Origin: a bacterium
GTDB taxonomy: Bacteria; Zhuqueibacterota; Zhuqueibacteria; Thermofontimicrobiales; Thermofontimicrobiaceae
Assembly: GCA_025453735.1 (NCBI GenBank)
Contig: JALOPY010000181.1
Span: 1 to 11,484, forward strand
DNA length: 11,484 bases
Direction: 5' to 3'
This document shows positions 1 to 7,568 of this stretch, piece by piece. Positions within the stretch are counted from its first letter, which is position 1; every line of letters starts with the position of its first letter. A program made the position numbers and the translations under genes. Under the pieces are notes generated by a model. The model was given only the letters and a program-made list of their open reading frames with translations, was not told where the DNA came from and did no database searches.

Positions 1-627
1 ACTTCCTGGGAAAAATTCCGAACGGTCATGCCAAATACAAGGCTTTTAAATCCGGTTCGATATACCGTGCCAAAATCAAATGACCATACATTCAGATCAT
101 TATTGACCTCTTTGGTAACACCCTCGGATACCTCGCCGACTGGAACAACGCTGCTGCCTAATTTTTGATCGACATAGCGAATATGTCCTCCAACCGAGAA
201 GCGATCGGTCAGGGCTTTGGCATATCCAAAGCCTAATGCAAAAGCCGAGGGTCCAAAATTGCCGGTATCAGCGTAGCCCTTCTCTGAAGTTGGATCGACC
301 ACGGTGCCAAGAAATTCGCCGTAATCAACCGACAGAATGCTCAATCCGAAGGTACCATATTTGCCAAAACTCGGATTGATCGCAATGCTCCCGGAATAAT
401 GTTTCATATCAGCAATCCAGCTATTCTGATTTATGGATAGATCCATAAATGTCGTCATCAGGGAAAGATTGGCAGGATTGTAGAACAGCGACATCGAGCT
501 CTTCGGTTGCAACACTGAGAAATTGGAAGCCAGTTTGCGCTAATTTTTTATCAGCGCTAAAGCTATCAGAATAAAAAAATCCATGAGCCAGAATGGCTAT
601 CCAGCAAACAATTATGCTTTTCTTCAT
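1..627 (-). pseudogene. PorV/PorQ-family outer-membrane barrel, frameshifted by an internal deletion; 3' end outside window
   Basis: The ATG at 627 follows an AGGAGA ribosome site (637-642) and opens a signal peptide (residues 1 to about 25, ending SFSA) and the family start KKLAQTGFQFLSVATE. That frame then runs into unrelated residues and stops at 421-423. From about position 500 a second minus-strand frame stays open to the window edge and matches the intact paralogue at 6497-7534: SSMSLFYNPA, then NSWIADMKHYSG, LSVDYGEFLGTVVD, DTGNFGPSAFALGFGYAKAL and finally FGMTVRNFSQEV. Against the paralogue about 15 residues are missing at the junction, including the DARxxGMADA signature of the family. 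An intact copy would be a PorV-like barrel escorting secreted proteins; this one cannot make it. It follows the 704-residue gene by 38 bp, the same place the intact copy holds in the other cassette. Identity is sure from the paralogue; whether the lesion is biological or an assembly error cannot be told here. Confidence 0.85.
498..504 (-). other. Deletion/frameshift junction in the PorV-like pseudogene
   Basis: Frame 1 reads correctly through the GAA codon at 504-502 (E of SVATE), and frame 2 reads correctly from the AGC codon at 500-498 (first S of SSMSLFYNP). Only one base separates them where the intact paralogue has 15 codons. The net loss is therefore about 44 nt, which is 2 modulo 3 and so shifts the frame. 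The estimate assumes no other length difference between the copies. Confidence 0.75.
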
Positions 628-665
628 TGTATCTCGTCTCCTAAAGTTTGTAAAATGTTGACCAG

Positions 666-2780
666 TTAACGAATAACAACAAATTTCCGAATGGCATTTT
701 CTCCCTTTTTAAATAACAAATCCCCTGTTTGCGAATCATAATAATCTTCCGTGACCTCAAAATACGCGATGTAAACGCCACTAACGATCACCTGTCGCGA
801 CGACGTAATTGAGTTCCATTCGGCATCGCCGCTTCCATCCGTGTGTTCGATAGTGCTAATCAAATCGCCTCGTTCGGTAAAAATTTTGATCGTGCAGAAC
901 GGCGGAATATCGAGAAACATAATTCGATCCGCGCCACTGACACCAAACTGAAGTTCTCGGGCACTTATATTATAAGGATTGGGGACGACTCGAATCGCAT
1001 CCAAAGTTTTGCCAGATTGACGTTTCAACTTTGCTGGCTCAGTGGTTCGTGTATAAAACATGCTGCTGTGTAAAGAGCCGCCGGGATTGGCAGGGGTATT
1101 ATTTCCAGTGCCATCCGTAAAAGAGATAATATAATAATAATAATCGAATCCACGCTGGGCAGTCTTATCGGCAAACTCATTAACGATTTGAGGATTTTCA
1201 GTGCCAGTTCCGCAGGCAAACAGCTCTTGATACGTGGTATCTGCGTTATGAATGGCGCGATAGATTCGATAGCCAGCAAAACCAGGGAACGATTCTGCGT
1301 TATTTGACCAGGACAGCATAATCCGATCGCCACCTGAATTGACTTCAAACAATTCTGGCGGCGGAGGAGGCATCGGAATGTCATAGTTTAAATTATAGGT
1401 TTGAATCGTTCGCTGAAAGGTTTTGGTCAGCGAATCACGTCCCGTAAATACCCACTTATTTTTATATTCGTCTTTGTTGCTGGTGGTTGAGCCATCGGGA
1501 AGCTTGAATGGACCCTGACCCGTCAGCCATCTTGCGCCGATGGTGTAGCAGGAATCCCGTCCCAGTCCTGAAATTCCCTCGGCAATCACGATATGAATGC
1601 TATCGCCAGGCGCCAGCGTATAGGGACCAAATCCCTGACAATGAGAATAACCGCCAGGCGTATTTCCCCAGACATCAGCAAAGCCATCTCCAACAGCATC
1701 AGCATGCATAATTGGTGGATGACCTTTGGTCATCGCCGCATATTCCTCAGCCATCTTGCCCGGATTGAACTGGTCATTGCTGGATGTAATTCCCTCATCA
1801 GAACCTAAGAATTGCGTCGTTGTCGGCTGGTTCGGATCATGCGTTTTATCCTGCGCAGACTTATCCGCATGAAGAACAAGATTCCCGGTATATTGCGCGC
1901 CACCCAGATGTCCATCGCCGCCAGCCTTGCCATTGGGACCTCCGATACAATCAAAAGTTGCCTGAGAGTGGCGACCGGTCCAGGAAAATTCACTGAGATA
2001 GGGCTTGCCGGATATGGGATCATAAACCAACATCGTGTCGTTCATGGTGCAATGCCCCCACGCGGCGGATTGCGGCAAATAATAATAACCGTACGGTCCG
2101 GTTTCTCGCGCTGCGGTGTAGCGATATTGGAAAAAGAACACCACCCCTTCCAGAGTTTTATCAACCTTCGTGCCCTTGTTATCGATGATTCCGGTGTTTT
2201 TAAAAACATAATCATAAATAAAATAGTTATCGTGATGCTGTTGACTGTGGGCATAAATCGTCCGATATTCAGTGATGCCAATCGAGGTATTGACAACATT
2301 ATAAAGAATCCGATCAGCCACAGCATTGGGATCCACTTCATTGACGAAATCCATATAATCCAGAAAGCCAGCCGGGATTCCATCAACAAAAACCCGGGGT
2401 CGATCGAAGCGCCCGATTAACTTGAATTGGACCGGCATCGTTTCATTCTTTTCATCCGATACGCGTGGGCCCACATGGACGACTTTAAAATCAAAGGTTT
2501 TGTCAACCAGCGGATCATTGTAATTTTTCGTGCCAATCCACAACGCTTTTGCCGCCTTGCAATCCTGGTAATTGAATTGTGCTGGCCAGCGCAACCCATC
2601 CTGTTGATCGGCAACCAGGTGTCTCCGTCCGACTTCAACCTCACACCCCATGCTGGAGAACCAATCGTGCAGCATCCCCACAGCGATCCATTTCGTTTCA
2701 TCGCCAAAAATCGAGGTGGCTGTACTTAACACTAAAAATAAAATAAGCGTTAATCTTGTTAATTTATTCTTTTGTTTCAT
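666..2780 (-). CDS. Secreted protein with uncharacterised N-terminal domain, FnIII domain and type IX-like C-terminal sorting domain (704 aa)
   Basis: No catalytic function is recognised. A Sec signal peptide covers residues 1 to about 26 (hydrophobic LTLILFLVLSTATSIFG). A large domain (about 28-465) follows, sharing blocks with the 691-residue paralogue at 7569-9644: WIAVGMLHDW (31-40), HDNYFIYDYVFKNTG (183-197), LHADKS (303-308), GSDEG (326-330), CQGFGPYTLAPGD (381-393) and a cysteine at 411. A proline run (PMPPPPP) leads into a fibronectin type III domain (about 471-553). The C-terminal domain starts with VVPNPYN (598-604) and ends KFVVIR, as in type IX secretion cargo and related FlgD-like Ig domains. 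The start is supported by AAGGA six bases upstream of the ATG. It lies between a TonB-dependent receptor and a PorV-like gene, suggesting a surface partner of the receptor. There is no lipobox, so it is not a typical SusD lipoprotein. Domain layout is confident; role is inferred. Confidence 0.9.
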   Translation of the reverse strand: MKQKNKLTRLTLILFLVLSTATSIFGDETKWIAVGMLHDWFSSMGCEVEVGRRHLVADQQDGLRWPAQFNYQDCKAAKALWIGTKNYNDPLVDKTFDFKVVHVGPRVSDEKNETMPVQFKLIGRFDRPRVFVDGIPAGFLDYMDFVNEVDPNAVADRILYNVVNTSIGITEYRTIYAHSQQHHDNYFIYDYVFKNTGIIDNKGTKVDKTLEGVVFFFQYRYTAARETGPYGYYYLPQSAAWGHCTMNDTMLVYDPISGKPYLSEFSWTGRHSQATFDCIGGPNGKAGGDGHLGGAQYTGNLVLHADKSAQDKTHDPNQPTTTQFLGSDEGITSSNDQFNPGKMAEEYAAMTKGHPPIMHADAVGDGFADVWGNTPGGYSHCQGFGPYTLAPGDSIHIVIAEGISGLGRDSCYTIGARWLTGQGPFKLPDGSTTSNKDEYKNKWVFTGRDSLTKTFQRTIQTYNLNYDIPMPPPPPELFEVNSGGDRIMLSWSNNAESFPGFAGYRIYRAIHNADTTYQELFACGTGTENPQIVNEFADKTAQRGFDYYYYIISFTDGTGNNTPANPGGSLHSSMFYTRTTEPAKLKRQSGKTLDAIRVVPNPYNISARELQFGVSGADRIMFLDIPPFCTIKIFTERGDLISTIEHTDGSGDAEWNSITSSRQVIVSGVYIAYFEVTEDYYDSQTGDLLFKKGENAIRKFVVIR

Positions 2781-2809
2781 ACCGCTTCCTTTGCTTTAAA
2801 TTCTTAACA

Positions 2810-2844
2810 AACGTTTACCAAACTTTCTAAGTTTGGTAAACGTT
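2810..2844. repeat. Perfect 16-bp inverted repeat with 3-nt loop between receptor and secreted-protein genes
   Basis: The arms 2810-2825 (AACGTTTACCAAACTT) and 2829-2844 (AAGTTTGGTAAACGTT) are exactly complementary, with loop TCT. It lies 18 nt after the receptor stop and about 29 nt before the next start. Neither strand has a T run after the stem, so it is not a classical intrinsic terminator. It could be an mRNA processing or stability hairpin that sets the ratio of the two products, an operator, or a copy of a dispersed palindromic repeat. The matching gap of the other cassette (9645-9725) lacks this sequence. Confidence 0.9.
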
Positions 2845-2862
2845 AACATTGATTCTCGTTTC

Positions 2863-5800
2863 TTAGAATTTATAATTAACACTAATGCCAAAAAAGACGC
2901 TTCTCGGATTGAGAAAAGTAAAAGACGTCTGGTTCGGCATATCGATATACGCTTTATCGTCCAGTATCTTGTTCAGCTTCTGTTTCTCTACCTCCTGCCA
3001 GGCGTCATTCGCGTATTCCATATATTTTTTGGTATTGGCATCATAATAGATAGCAATGGGATTGGGATTCGTCAGCTTTTGATAATCGGCGACCCATTCC
3101 ATTGGAGCGTAAGCAACGCCAGCTTTACGATAATCGCCTGGTCGATCATCCCCAGGGATATTGCCATAACTCAATTTATCAGCAATGCTGGCAGGGAGAT
3201 GAAGCGATTGCATGTAATAATTTCGATCATAAACATTGACATGCGATAAGCCTGAGAAATGTTTCAGGTTGAACACGTTATAAATATCCGTAAAAAACTT
3301 GACATCAAAATTTTTGAAGATTAATGTCTTGGACAATTTAAGATCGATATTATAGAGCGAAGTCCAGCGAACATTATATTGAATTCCCGGAACATTGTTT
3401 GGATTCCACGTGTCCCAGAGACCGCCAGTCCAATACCCCAGAATGTTCAAATGCCAATCGCTCAGCAATTTTAATCCCGCAACTTCCGATCCGAAATCAG
3501 TTGGCGTATGAAAATCTAAATACGCTTTAAATCTCGGTCGTGGTCGGGGTTTCGATTGTTGTGGATTTTTCCTGAGATAATCTCGTTGATCAGCCGGATT
3601 TTCATAGTTCTCCCTAACGCCAAAATATCCTGATGTTCCGACTCGATATTCATAGTTGATATCGCCATAGAACCATCGTCCGGTCGATTTGTACAGATCG
3701 ATTTCAAAACCACGAATATCCTCATAGCTGTTGTTGGTTAGCTTATAATAATTCACTTTGCCATCAAAGCTAATGTATCGAATCCAGGATTCCTGATCTG
3801 AGACATCTTTATAATATGCAGATAAATGAAACAAATAATTGTTCAAAATGGCGTGGTCATAGCCTAATTCATACGAAACAGTTTTCGCCAACGGAATCGT
3901 TGGGTCGCCAAAATAATCTATTTGACCGAGCAGAGACCTTTGATTGCGATAATATTGCTCAGAGGTCGGCATCTGACGATAATGACCATAGTTGAAATAG
4001 AGCTTGGAATTGAGCGTAATCGGATGGGAGATTGCCAGACGAGGACTCACCGTAAACCTTCCCGCAACGTCTTTGGTTTTATATTCAGATTCATCTGCCG
4101 GGACATAGGCGCTGGAAAAAAATCCTCTGTTATAGTCATCCACGTTAAACCATTTTCCATTCGGATTGCTATATTCCATGATGAGTCCTAACGAGGAAAT
4201 AAATCCTCCGACCTCGATTTTATCCTGTACATAAATAGACCCTCGGAATGGATTCTGTTTGATTGTTGTCCAGGTATTTCCTTCAGGCAAATATTTATTG
4301 AGTTGTCCGAAACTCATATCAAATTGATCATAGATCAATTCAACACCTGCTTTTACCTGGTTCCATGTATCGACCTGGCTGACCAGGTCAGTACGAGCAG
4401 TCCAGGTAGCCACTTTACTGGAGTCGCGTGAAACACTGATTGGACCACCCATGATAAAAATACCATCAATCCCAAAGATTGGATCTTCACTGAATCCATA
4501 AGGTCGCTCATCCTCAAAATATCCGGGAAAAACTTCATTGATCTTTGTCAAATCACGATAGGGACCTGGTCCAGTAGTGTATTTCTTCCCGATGCGTTTG
4601 AGCTGCACTTCATAAAATGTGTTGGAGCTAAGTGTATGCGTCAACTTTGCTGATACCGTATTATGAAATCGTGCTGTGGGTGACCAATAATCATTTGTAT
4701 AGATTCGGGTGGGAGTGGTAAAACTACCGGTAGTCATTGTAGTCGCCACATCCTCTGGCGATTCCATGATACCTGTTCCCCCAGAAAATGACGAAGAAAC
4801 CCCATACGTTTCGCCGTAAATTCCCAATAAAGAAAATTTCATGTTGGGATTTATATCCGAAGTTAATTTCATCATCCAGCTTTTATTGGTGAGGGCTTTG
4901 CGGGATATCTCGATCACATACATATCCTGTTCCTGGCGATAGGAAGTATAAAAACGCAGATTCCCCAGAGACTTGCCAATAAAGGGAACTGGACCGCCGA
5001 AGCCACCGTCAATGTCGTAATCAGGATTTTTGATATCGCCCTGTTTTCGATGCTCATATAGAAAGACGCGTTGCGCCGCTTCTGGTGTCAGATCATTCGT
5101 TGGATCATCATCTTGCAGGGTTTGCGCTGAAATTGATTGCCAGCCGCTAAATTCTGGATATTGGCGTTGCGTGTAAACATCCCAGTTGCCATTTTTCGTA
5201 CCGGTCCAGCAAACGGCAGGATCAACATACGGACGCAGCCAATAGAAATTGGGATCATAAGGCGACATGCCAAAATTTTTGGGAGATGGTGGTCGATATT
5301 TATAAGTTATCGTTCCAGCGTATCGGTCGCCGCCCCCGTCTTTTGTGACGACATTGATAACGCCGGATCGCACATTTTGATACTCTGCATTGAACCCACC
5401 GGTTTGCACGGATACTTCCTGGATCGCGCTCAAGGGAACCGTGGAAATCGGTTGATTGTCTCGTTCATCCCTGAGGACCACGCCATCCACCATAAATATC
5501 GCCTGATCCGAGCCGCTGCCTCGAATTCCTAGCTTGGAGGTGATACCAGCTTGCAAGCCCATCACATCGCCGACGCTGGCAACTGGCAGCGTAGCTATTT
5601 GGTCGTTGCTGATATTTTTCTTGCTTGCAGCAACGTCTTTTTCTACGATGGGACGCATAGCAACCACGGTAACTTCTTCACCGAGCAGAGCTTCCGGATT
5701 GAGCTTAAAATCGATCATTGTCGTTTGATCGATATAAACTCGAACTTCAGTGAAGCTATAAGCTTTATAGCCCATCATTGAAGCTTTGAGGGAATAAGTT

Positions 5801-6009
5801 CCTGGCGGCACATTTAAAATAAAATAATAACCACTCAATTCAGAAGCCGCTCCCATCGTTGTCCCCTCGATGATGATATTAACTCCTGGCAGTGGCTGAC
5901 CTGTTTCCGCATCAGTCACTGTGCCAGCAATTTTGCCTGTCACACCGGCAAAAGCAAAACTGGCAAAAAGCACAACCGTCATTGTAAAAAAAATAACTGA
6001 TCTTTTCAT
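2863..6009 (-). CDS. TonB-dependent receptor with carboxypeptidase-regulatory-like N-terminal domain (1048 aa)
   Basis: This is an outer-membrane active transporter, energised through TonB/ExbBD; its ligand cannot be told from sequence. A signal peptide (1-21, ending AFA) is followed by a carboxypeptidase D regulatory-like beta-sandwich (about 26-105, with GTVTDAETGQPLPGVNI and SGYYFILNVPPGTYSL). EEVTVVA (111-117) is a plausible TonB box. The plug domain (about 128-228) includes IRGSGSDQAIFMVDGVVLRD and GVINVVTKDGG. The rest is a 22-strand-type barrel ending in a terminal phenylalanine (SVNYKF), the usual outer-membrane insertion signal. Length is normal for this class. The ATG is preceded by AGAAAGG (6021-6027), 11 nt away. 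Residues 436-1048 align throughout with the partial receptor at 9726-11484, except for a longer segment at about 971-1013. It heads cassette B, with a promoter about 215 nt upstream. Not called SusC because no SusD follows. Confidence 0.95.
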   Translation of the reverse strand: MKRSVIFFTMTVVLFASFAFAGVTGKIAGTVTDAETGQPLPGVNIIIEGTTMGAASELSGYYFILNVPPGTYSLKASMMGYKAYSFTEVRVYIDQTTMIDFKLNPEALLGEEVTVVAMRPIVEKDVAASKKNISNDQIATLPVASVGDVMGLQAGITSKLGIRGSGSDQAIFMVDGVVLRDERDNQPISTVPLSAIQEVSVQTGGFNAEYQNVRSGVINVVTKDGGGDRYAGTITYKYRPPSPKNFGMSPYDPNFYWLRPYVDPAVCWTGTKNGNWDVYTQRQYPEFSGWQSISAQTLQDDDPTNDLTPEAAQRVFLYEHRKQGDIKNPDYDIDGGFGGPVPFIGKSLGNLRFYTSYRQEQDMYVIEISRKALTNKSWMMKLTSDINPNMKFSLLGIYGETYGVSSSFSGGTGIMESPEDVATTMTTGSFTTPTRIYTNDYWSPTARFHNTVSAKLTHTLSSNTFYEVQLKRIGKKYTTGPGPYRDLTKINEVFPGYFEDERPYGFSEDPIFGIDGIFIMGGPISVSRDSSKVATWTARTDLVSQVDTWNQVKAGVELIYDQFDMSFGQLNKYLPEGNTWTTIKQNPFRGSIYVQDKIEVGGFISSLGLIMEYSNPNGKWFNVDDYNRGFFSSAYVPADESEYKTKDVAGRFTVSPRLAISHPITLNSKLYFNYGHYRQMPTSEQYYRNQRSLLGQIDYFGDPTIPLAKTVSYELGYDHAILNNYLFHLSAYYKDVSDQESWIRYISFDGKVNYYKLTNNSYEDIRGFEIDLYKSTGRWFYGDINYEYRVGTSGYFGVRENYENPADQRDYLRKNPQQSKPRPRPRFKAYLDFHTPTDFGSEVAGLKLLSDWHLNILGYWTGGLWDTWNPNNVPGIQYNVRWTSLYNIDLKLSKTLIFKNFDVKFFTDIYNVFNLKHFSGLSHVNVYDRNYYMQSLHLPASIADKLSYGNIPGDDRPGDYRKAGVAYAPMEWVADYQKLTNPNPIAIYYDANTKKYMEYANDAWQEVEKQKLNKILDDKAYIDMPNQTSFTFLNPRSVFFGISVNYKF

Positions 6010-6217
6010 AATGATGATGCCCTTTCTGAAAAATCATTAATCTTAGGTTGATTTAATTTGTTTGTTGATAAATTGAAGATAGCGATTCTCGTATTCCCAA
6101 AAGAAATAGAGAATGGCAATAGGCTATAAGATTGGTATGAAAAAAAACAGGAAAGAGATATGATTTTATCAATCAACATATCTGGCAATTACACCTTATA
6201 GATGAATAAATTTTGTT
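6010..6217 (-). other. AT-rich leader of the cassette B receptor mRNA, with a short leader ORF
   Basis: If the promoter at 6224-6252 is used, this is the 5' untranslated region, about 207 nt. It holds the receptor ribosome site (6021-6027) and no recognised riboswitch. An open frame runs from a TTG at 6188, or an ATG at 6179, to a TGA at 6006-6008 that overlaps the receptor start codon as ATGA. Its start signals are poor: AAGGTG sits too close to the TTG and too far from the ATG. Short inverted repeats of 5-6 bp are present but unremarkable. Confidence 0.45.
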
Positions 6218-6223
6218 ACTGAA

Positions 6224-6252
6224 AATATAACCTTTTTTTAAATATTAGTCAA
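6224..6252 (-). promoter_or_regulatory. Sigma70-like promoter for cassette B
   Basis: On the minus strand TTGACT (6252-6247) matches five of six bases of the -35 consensus. TATATT (6229-6224) matches five of six of the -10 consensus. The spacer is exactly 17 bp, and the region around it is very A/T rich. Transcription should start near 6217 and read into the receptor at 6009. It is the best promoter-like sequence I found in the one long intergenic gap. Consensus use in this phylum is assumed from general bacterial sigma70. Confidence 0.65.
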
Positions 6253-6270
6253 GTGATTTTTATACTAAAA

Positions 6271-6348
6271 CCACAAGGGCACAAAGAAAGATTAAAACGA
6301 TCATTTTCGTGTGTCAGCCGTGGCAGATGTCCGCTTTGTGGCTTGGTG
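6271..6348. repeat. Imperfect inverted repeat with CACAAAG arms, possibly a degenerate small palindromic element
   Basis: The left arm 6271-6286 (CCACAAGGGCACAAAG) faces the right arm 6334-6348 (CTTTGTGGCTTGGTG). The inner seven bases, CACAAAG (6280-6286) and CTTTGTG (6334-6340), pair perfectly across 47 nt; the outer parts pair only with gaps. The segment begins 18 bp upstream of the -35 box of the cassette B promoter. A 64-codon plus-strand frame that crosses it looks like a by-product of the repeat, not a gene. Confidence 0.45.
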
Positions 6349-6496
6349 TTGAGTATTTTTTTTTGCAGCTTCGCTGCGCTATGTTATACAGCAAACGGTC
6401 ATAAATTGAACATTTTTTTTCCAACTGAAACAGAGGTAGTACATTAGGCTATTTTTAAATATCTGCTCAGATGCTATCACTAACCAGTTTCGCAGT
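6349..6496. other. Non-coding gap downstream of the PorV-like gene; mini-hairpin and T runs, no clear terminator
   Basis: No gene is supported here. GCAGC-TTC-GCTGC (6365-6377) is a perfect 5-bp hairpin next to nine T's (6356-6364). On the minus strand those bases form an A run after the stem, the wrong polarity for ending transcription of the PorV-like gene. A weaker ATCTG-AG-CAGAT element lies at about 6461-6472, followed on the minus strand by ATTTAAAAAT. A second run of eight T's is at 6413-6420. Confidence 0.4.
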
Positions 6497-7534
6497 CTAT
6501 AATCCAAAATGCACAGAAAATCTATGAACGTCACTAAATACACCGAATGGGGTGTAAGCGTAGTCCACTGCTAGCATGTAATTTCGATATGCTTGTTGAA
6601 AACCAAGTCCTGTCGAAAAACCATGCTCATCGTTTGGCGCTGAATATCCCAATCGCAACGAAAATGTTTTATAAAAAAGATATTCCAATCCAACGTTCAC
6701 TTGTTCCGGATAATCCCGTGGATGGGTCGCATCAATCGAGAACAGAAACGAGCTATATTCTTTACTCATCAAGGGATAAACGTCCAACAAATCCATTGCA
6801 ACTCCGATACGGAAAGTCAATGGCAATTGAAATCCTTCATCTTCGTAGGTTACTTCTTGTGAAAAGTTACGAATACACATGCCAATATTCAGGCTTCGAA
6901 AACCGGTATTATAAAGCACGCCAAAGTCAAACGCCAATACGGAAGCTGAATAGCTCTTTCGAGAATAATTTCCATCAGCCGCAGCTCCTGTCAAACTGAC
7001 GACACTGCTCCCCATATCCTGAACAACATATTTCAAATTGCCGCCGATTAAAAATTTATTAGAGAGAGCTTTCGAATAGCCGACACCAAATGCCATTGCG
7101 CTGGGACTAAAGTTGCCTGTTTCGATATAGCCCAATTCATTGTTGGGATCGTCATCCCGGACGGTGCCGATAAAATTGCCATAATCGACAGAAAGCGCGG
7201 TGAATCCAAATACTCCATAGCGTCCCTGCGCCGGGCTGAACGCTGCGCTGCCGTAAAGATATTTGATATCGGCAATCCAATCGATTTTGCCAAACGAAAA
7301 ATCAGCGAATCCTGGCATTTTCGCCATTGCCGACGGATTATAAAACATAGAAGTGGAGTATCCCTCAACTGCGGTGGTAGCATCTGCCATCCCGCTGATG
7401 CGGGCATCCGTTGAGACACTGAGGAATTTCATTCCGGTCTGAGCCAGTTTCTGCAATTTCTGGCTGTAGCCAACCGGAACGAGCATCATGATGATTGCCC
7501 ATGTCAGTATTATTGATATGATATATTTTTTCAT
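6497..7534 (-). CDS. PorV/PorQ-family outer-membrane beta-barrel protein (345 aa)
   Basis: Members have a FadL-like barrel. In type IX secretion PorV takes cargo from the translocon to the attachment complex and binds its C-terminal domain; PorQ-type relatives act in related steps. Here a signal peptide (about 1-22 from the ATG at 7534, ending GYS) leads into KLAQTGMKFLSVSTDARISGMADATTA with the DAR...GMADA signature, then FYNPSAMAKM, and a barrel with NFSPSAMAFGVGYSKAL, NIGMCIRNFSQEV and VNVGLEYLFYKTFSLRLGYS. Length fits the family. I chose the ATG at 7534, not the in-frame GTG at 7540: AAGG lies 7 nt before the ATG but only 1 nt before the GTG, and the paralogue begins MKK in the same way. 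It follows the 691-residue gene by 34 bp and is the last gene of cassette A. As the only intact copy in view, it may serve both secreted proteins. Confidence 0.9.
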   Translation of the reverse strand: MKKYIISIILTWAIIMMLVPVGYSQKLQKLAQTGMKFLSVSTDARISGMADATTAVEGYSTSMFYNPSAMAKMPGFADFSFGKIDWIADIKYLYGSAAFSPAQGRYGVFGFTALSVDYGNFIGTVRDDDPNNELGYIETGNFSPSAMAFGVGYSKALSNKFLIGGNLKYVVQDMGSSVVSLTGAAADGNYSRKSYSASVLAFDFGVLYNTGFRSLNIGMCIRNFSQEVTYEDEGFQLPLTFRIGVAMDLLDVYPLMSKEYSSFLFSIDATHPRDYPEQVNVGLEYLFYKTFSLRLGYSAPNDEHGFSTGLGFQQAYRNYMLAVDYAYTPFGVFSDVHRFSVHFGL

Positions 7535-7541
7535 AATCACA

Positions 7542-7545
7542 CCTT
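7542..7545 (-). promoter_or_regulatory. Ribosome binding site deciding the PorV-like start
   Basis: AAGG on the minus strand lies 7 nt before the ATG at 7534. The upstream in-frame GTG (7540-7538) is only 1 nt from it, too close to be used. The mature gene therefore starts MKKYIISII. Confidence 0.7.
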
Positions 7546-7568
7546 TTTTGCTTGTTGATTCATTCGTG

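Noticed and set aside
498..504. Programmed ribosomal frameshift in the PorV-like gene
   Set aside because: No slippery sequence is seen, and about 15 family-signature residues are missing at the junction, which points to deletion.
421..627. 68-residue minus-strand frame as a complete small secreted protein
   Set aside because: Its first 42 residues match the PorV-like paralogue, and the remainder is the wrong frame of the same gene, so it is a broken gene.
641..665. Possible half copy of the 2810-2844 palindrome (CTAAAGTTTGTAAAATGTT)
   Set aside because: Resemblance needs gaps and mismatches in A/T-rich sequence; not distinguishable from chance.
1812..2420. Long plus-strand open frame (202 codons), and others at 8988-9521 and 2833-3249
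   Set aside because: They lie antisense inside genes with strong family homology, have basic low-information translations and no ribosome sites; they are shadows.
666..2780. SusD-family ligand-binding lipoprotein
   Set aside because: There is no lipobox cysteine after the signal peptide, no SusD-like sequence, and FnIII plus C-terminal sorting domains are present instead.
2810..2844. Intrinsic terminator
   Set aside because: The stem is perfect but A/T-rich, and neither strand has a T run after it; it also lies inside an apparent operon.
6006..6188. 60-codon minus-strand leader frame as a real gene
   Set aside because: TTG start with a badly spaced ribosome site and no recognisable domain; kept only as a possible leader feature.
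6365..6377. Terminator for the PorV-like gene
   Set aside because: The homopolymer is an A run on the transcribed minus strand, the wrong polarity.
6253..6447. Plus-strand 64-codon frame in the intergenic gap
   Set aside because: It is produced by the CACAAAG inverted repeat and homopolymer runs. The Cys-rich translation is typical of spurious repeat-derived frames, and no ribosome site precedes it.
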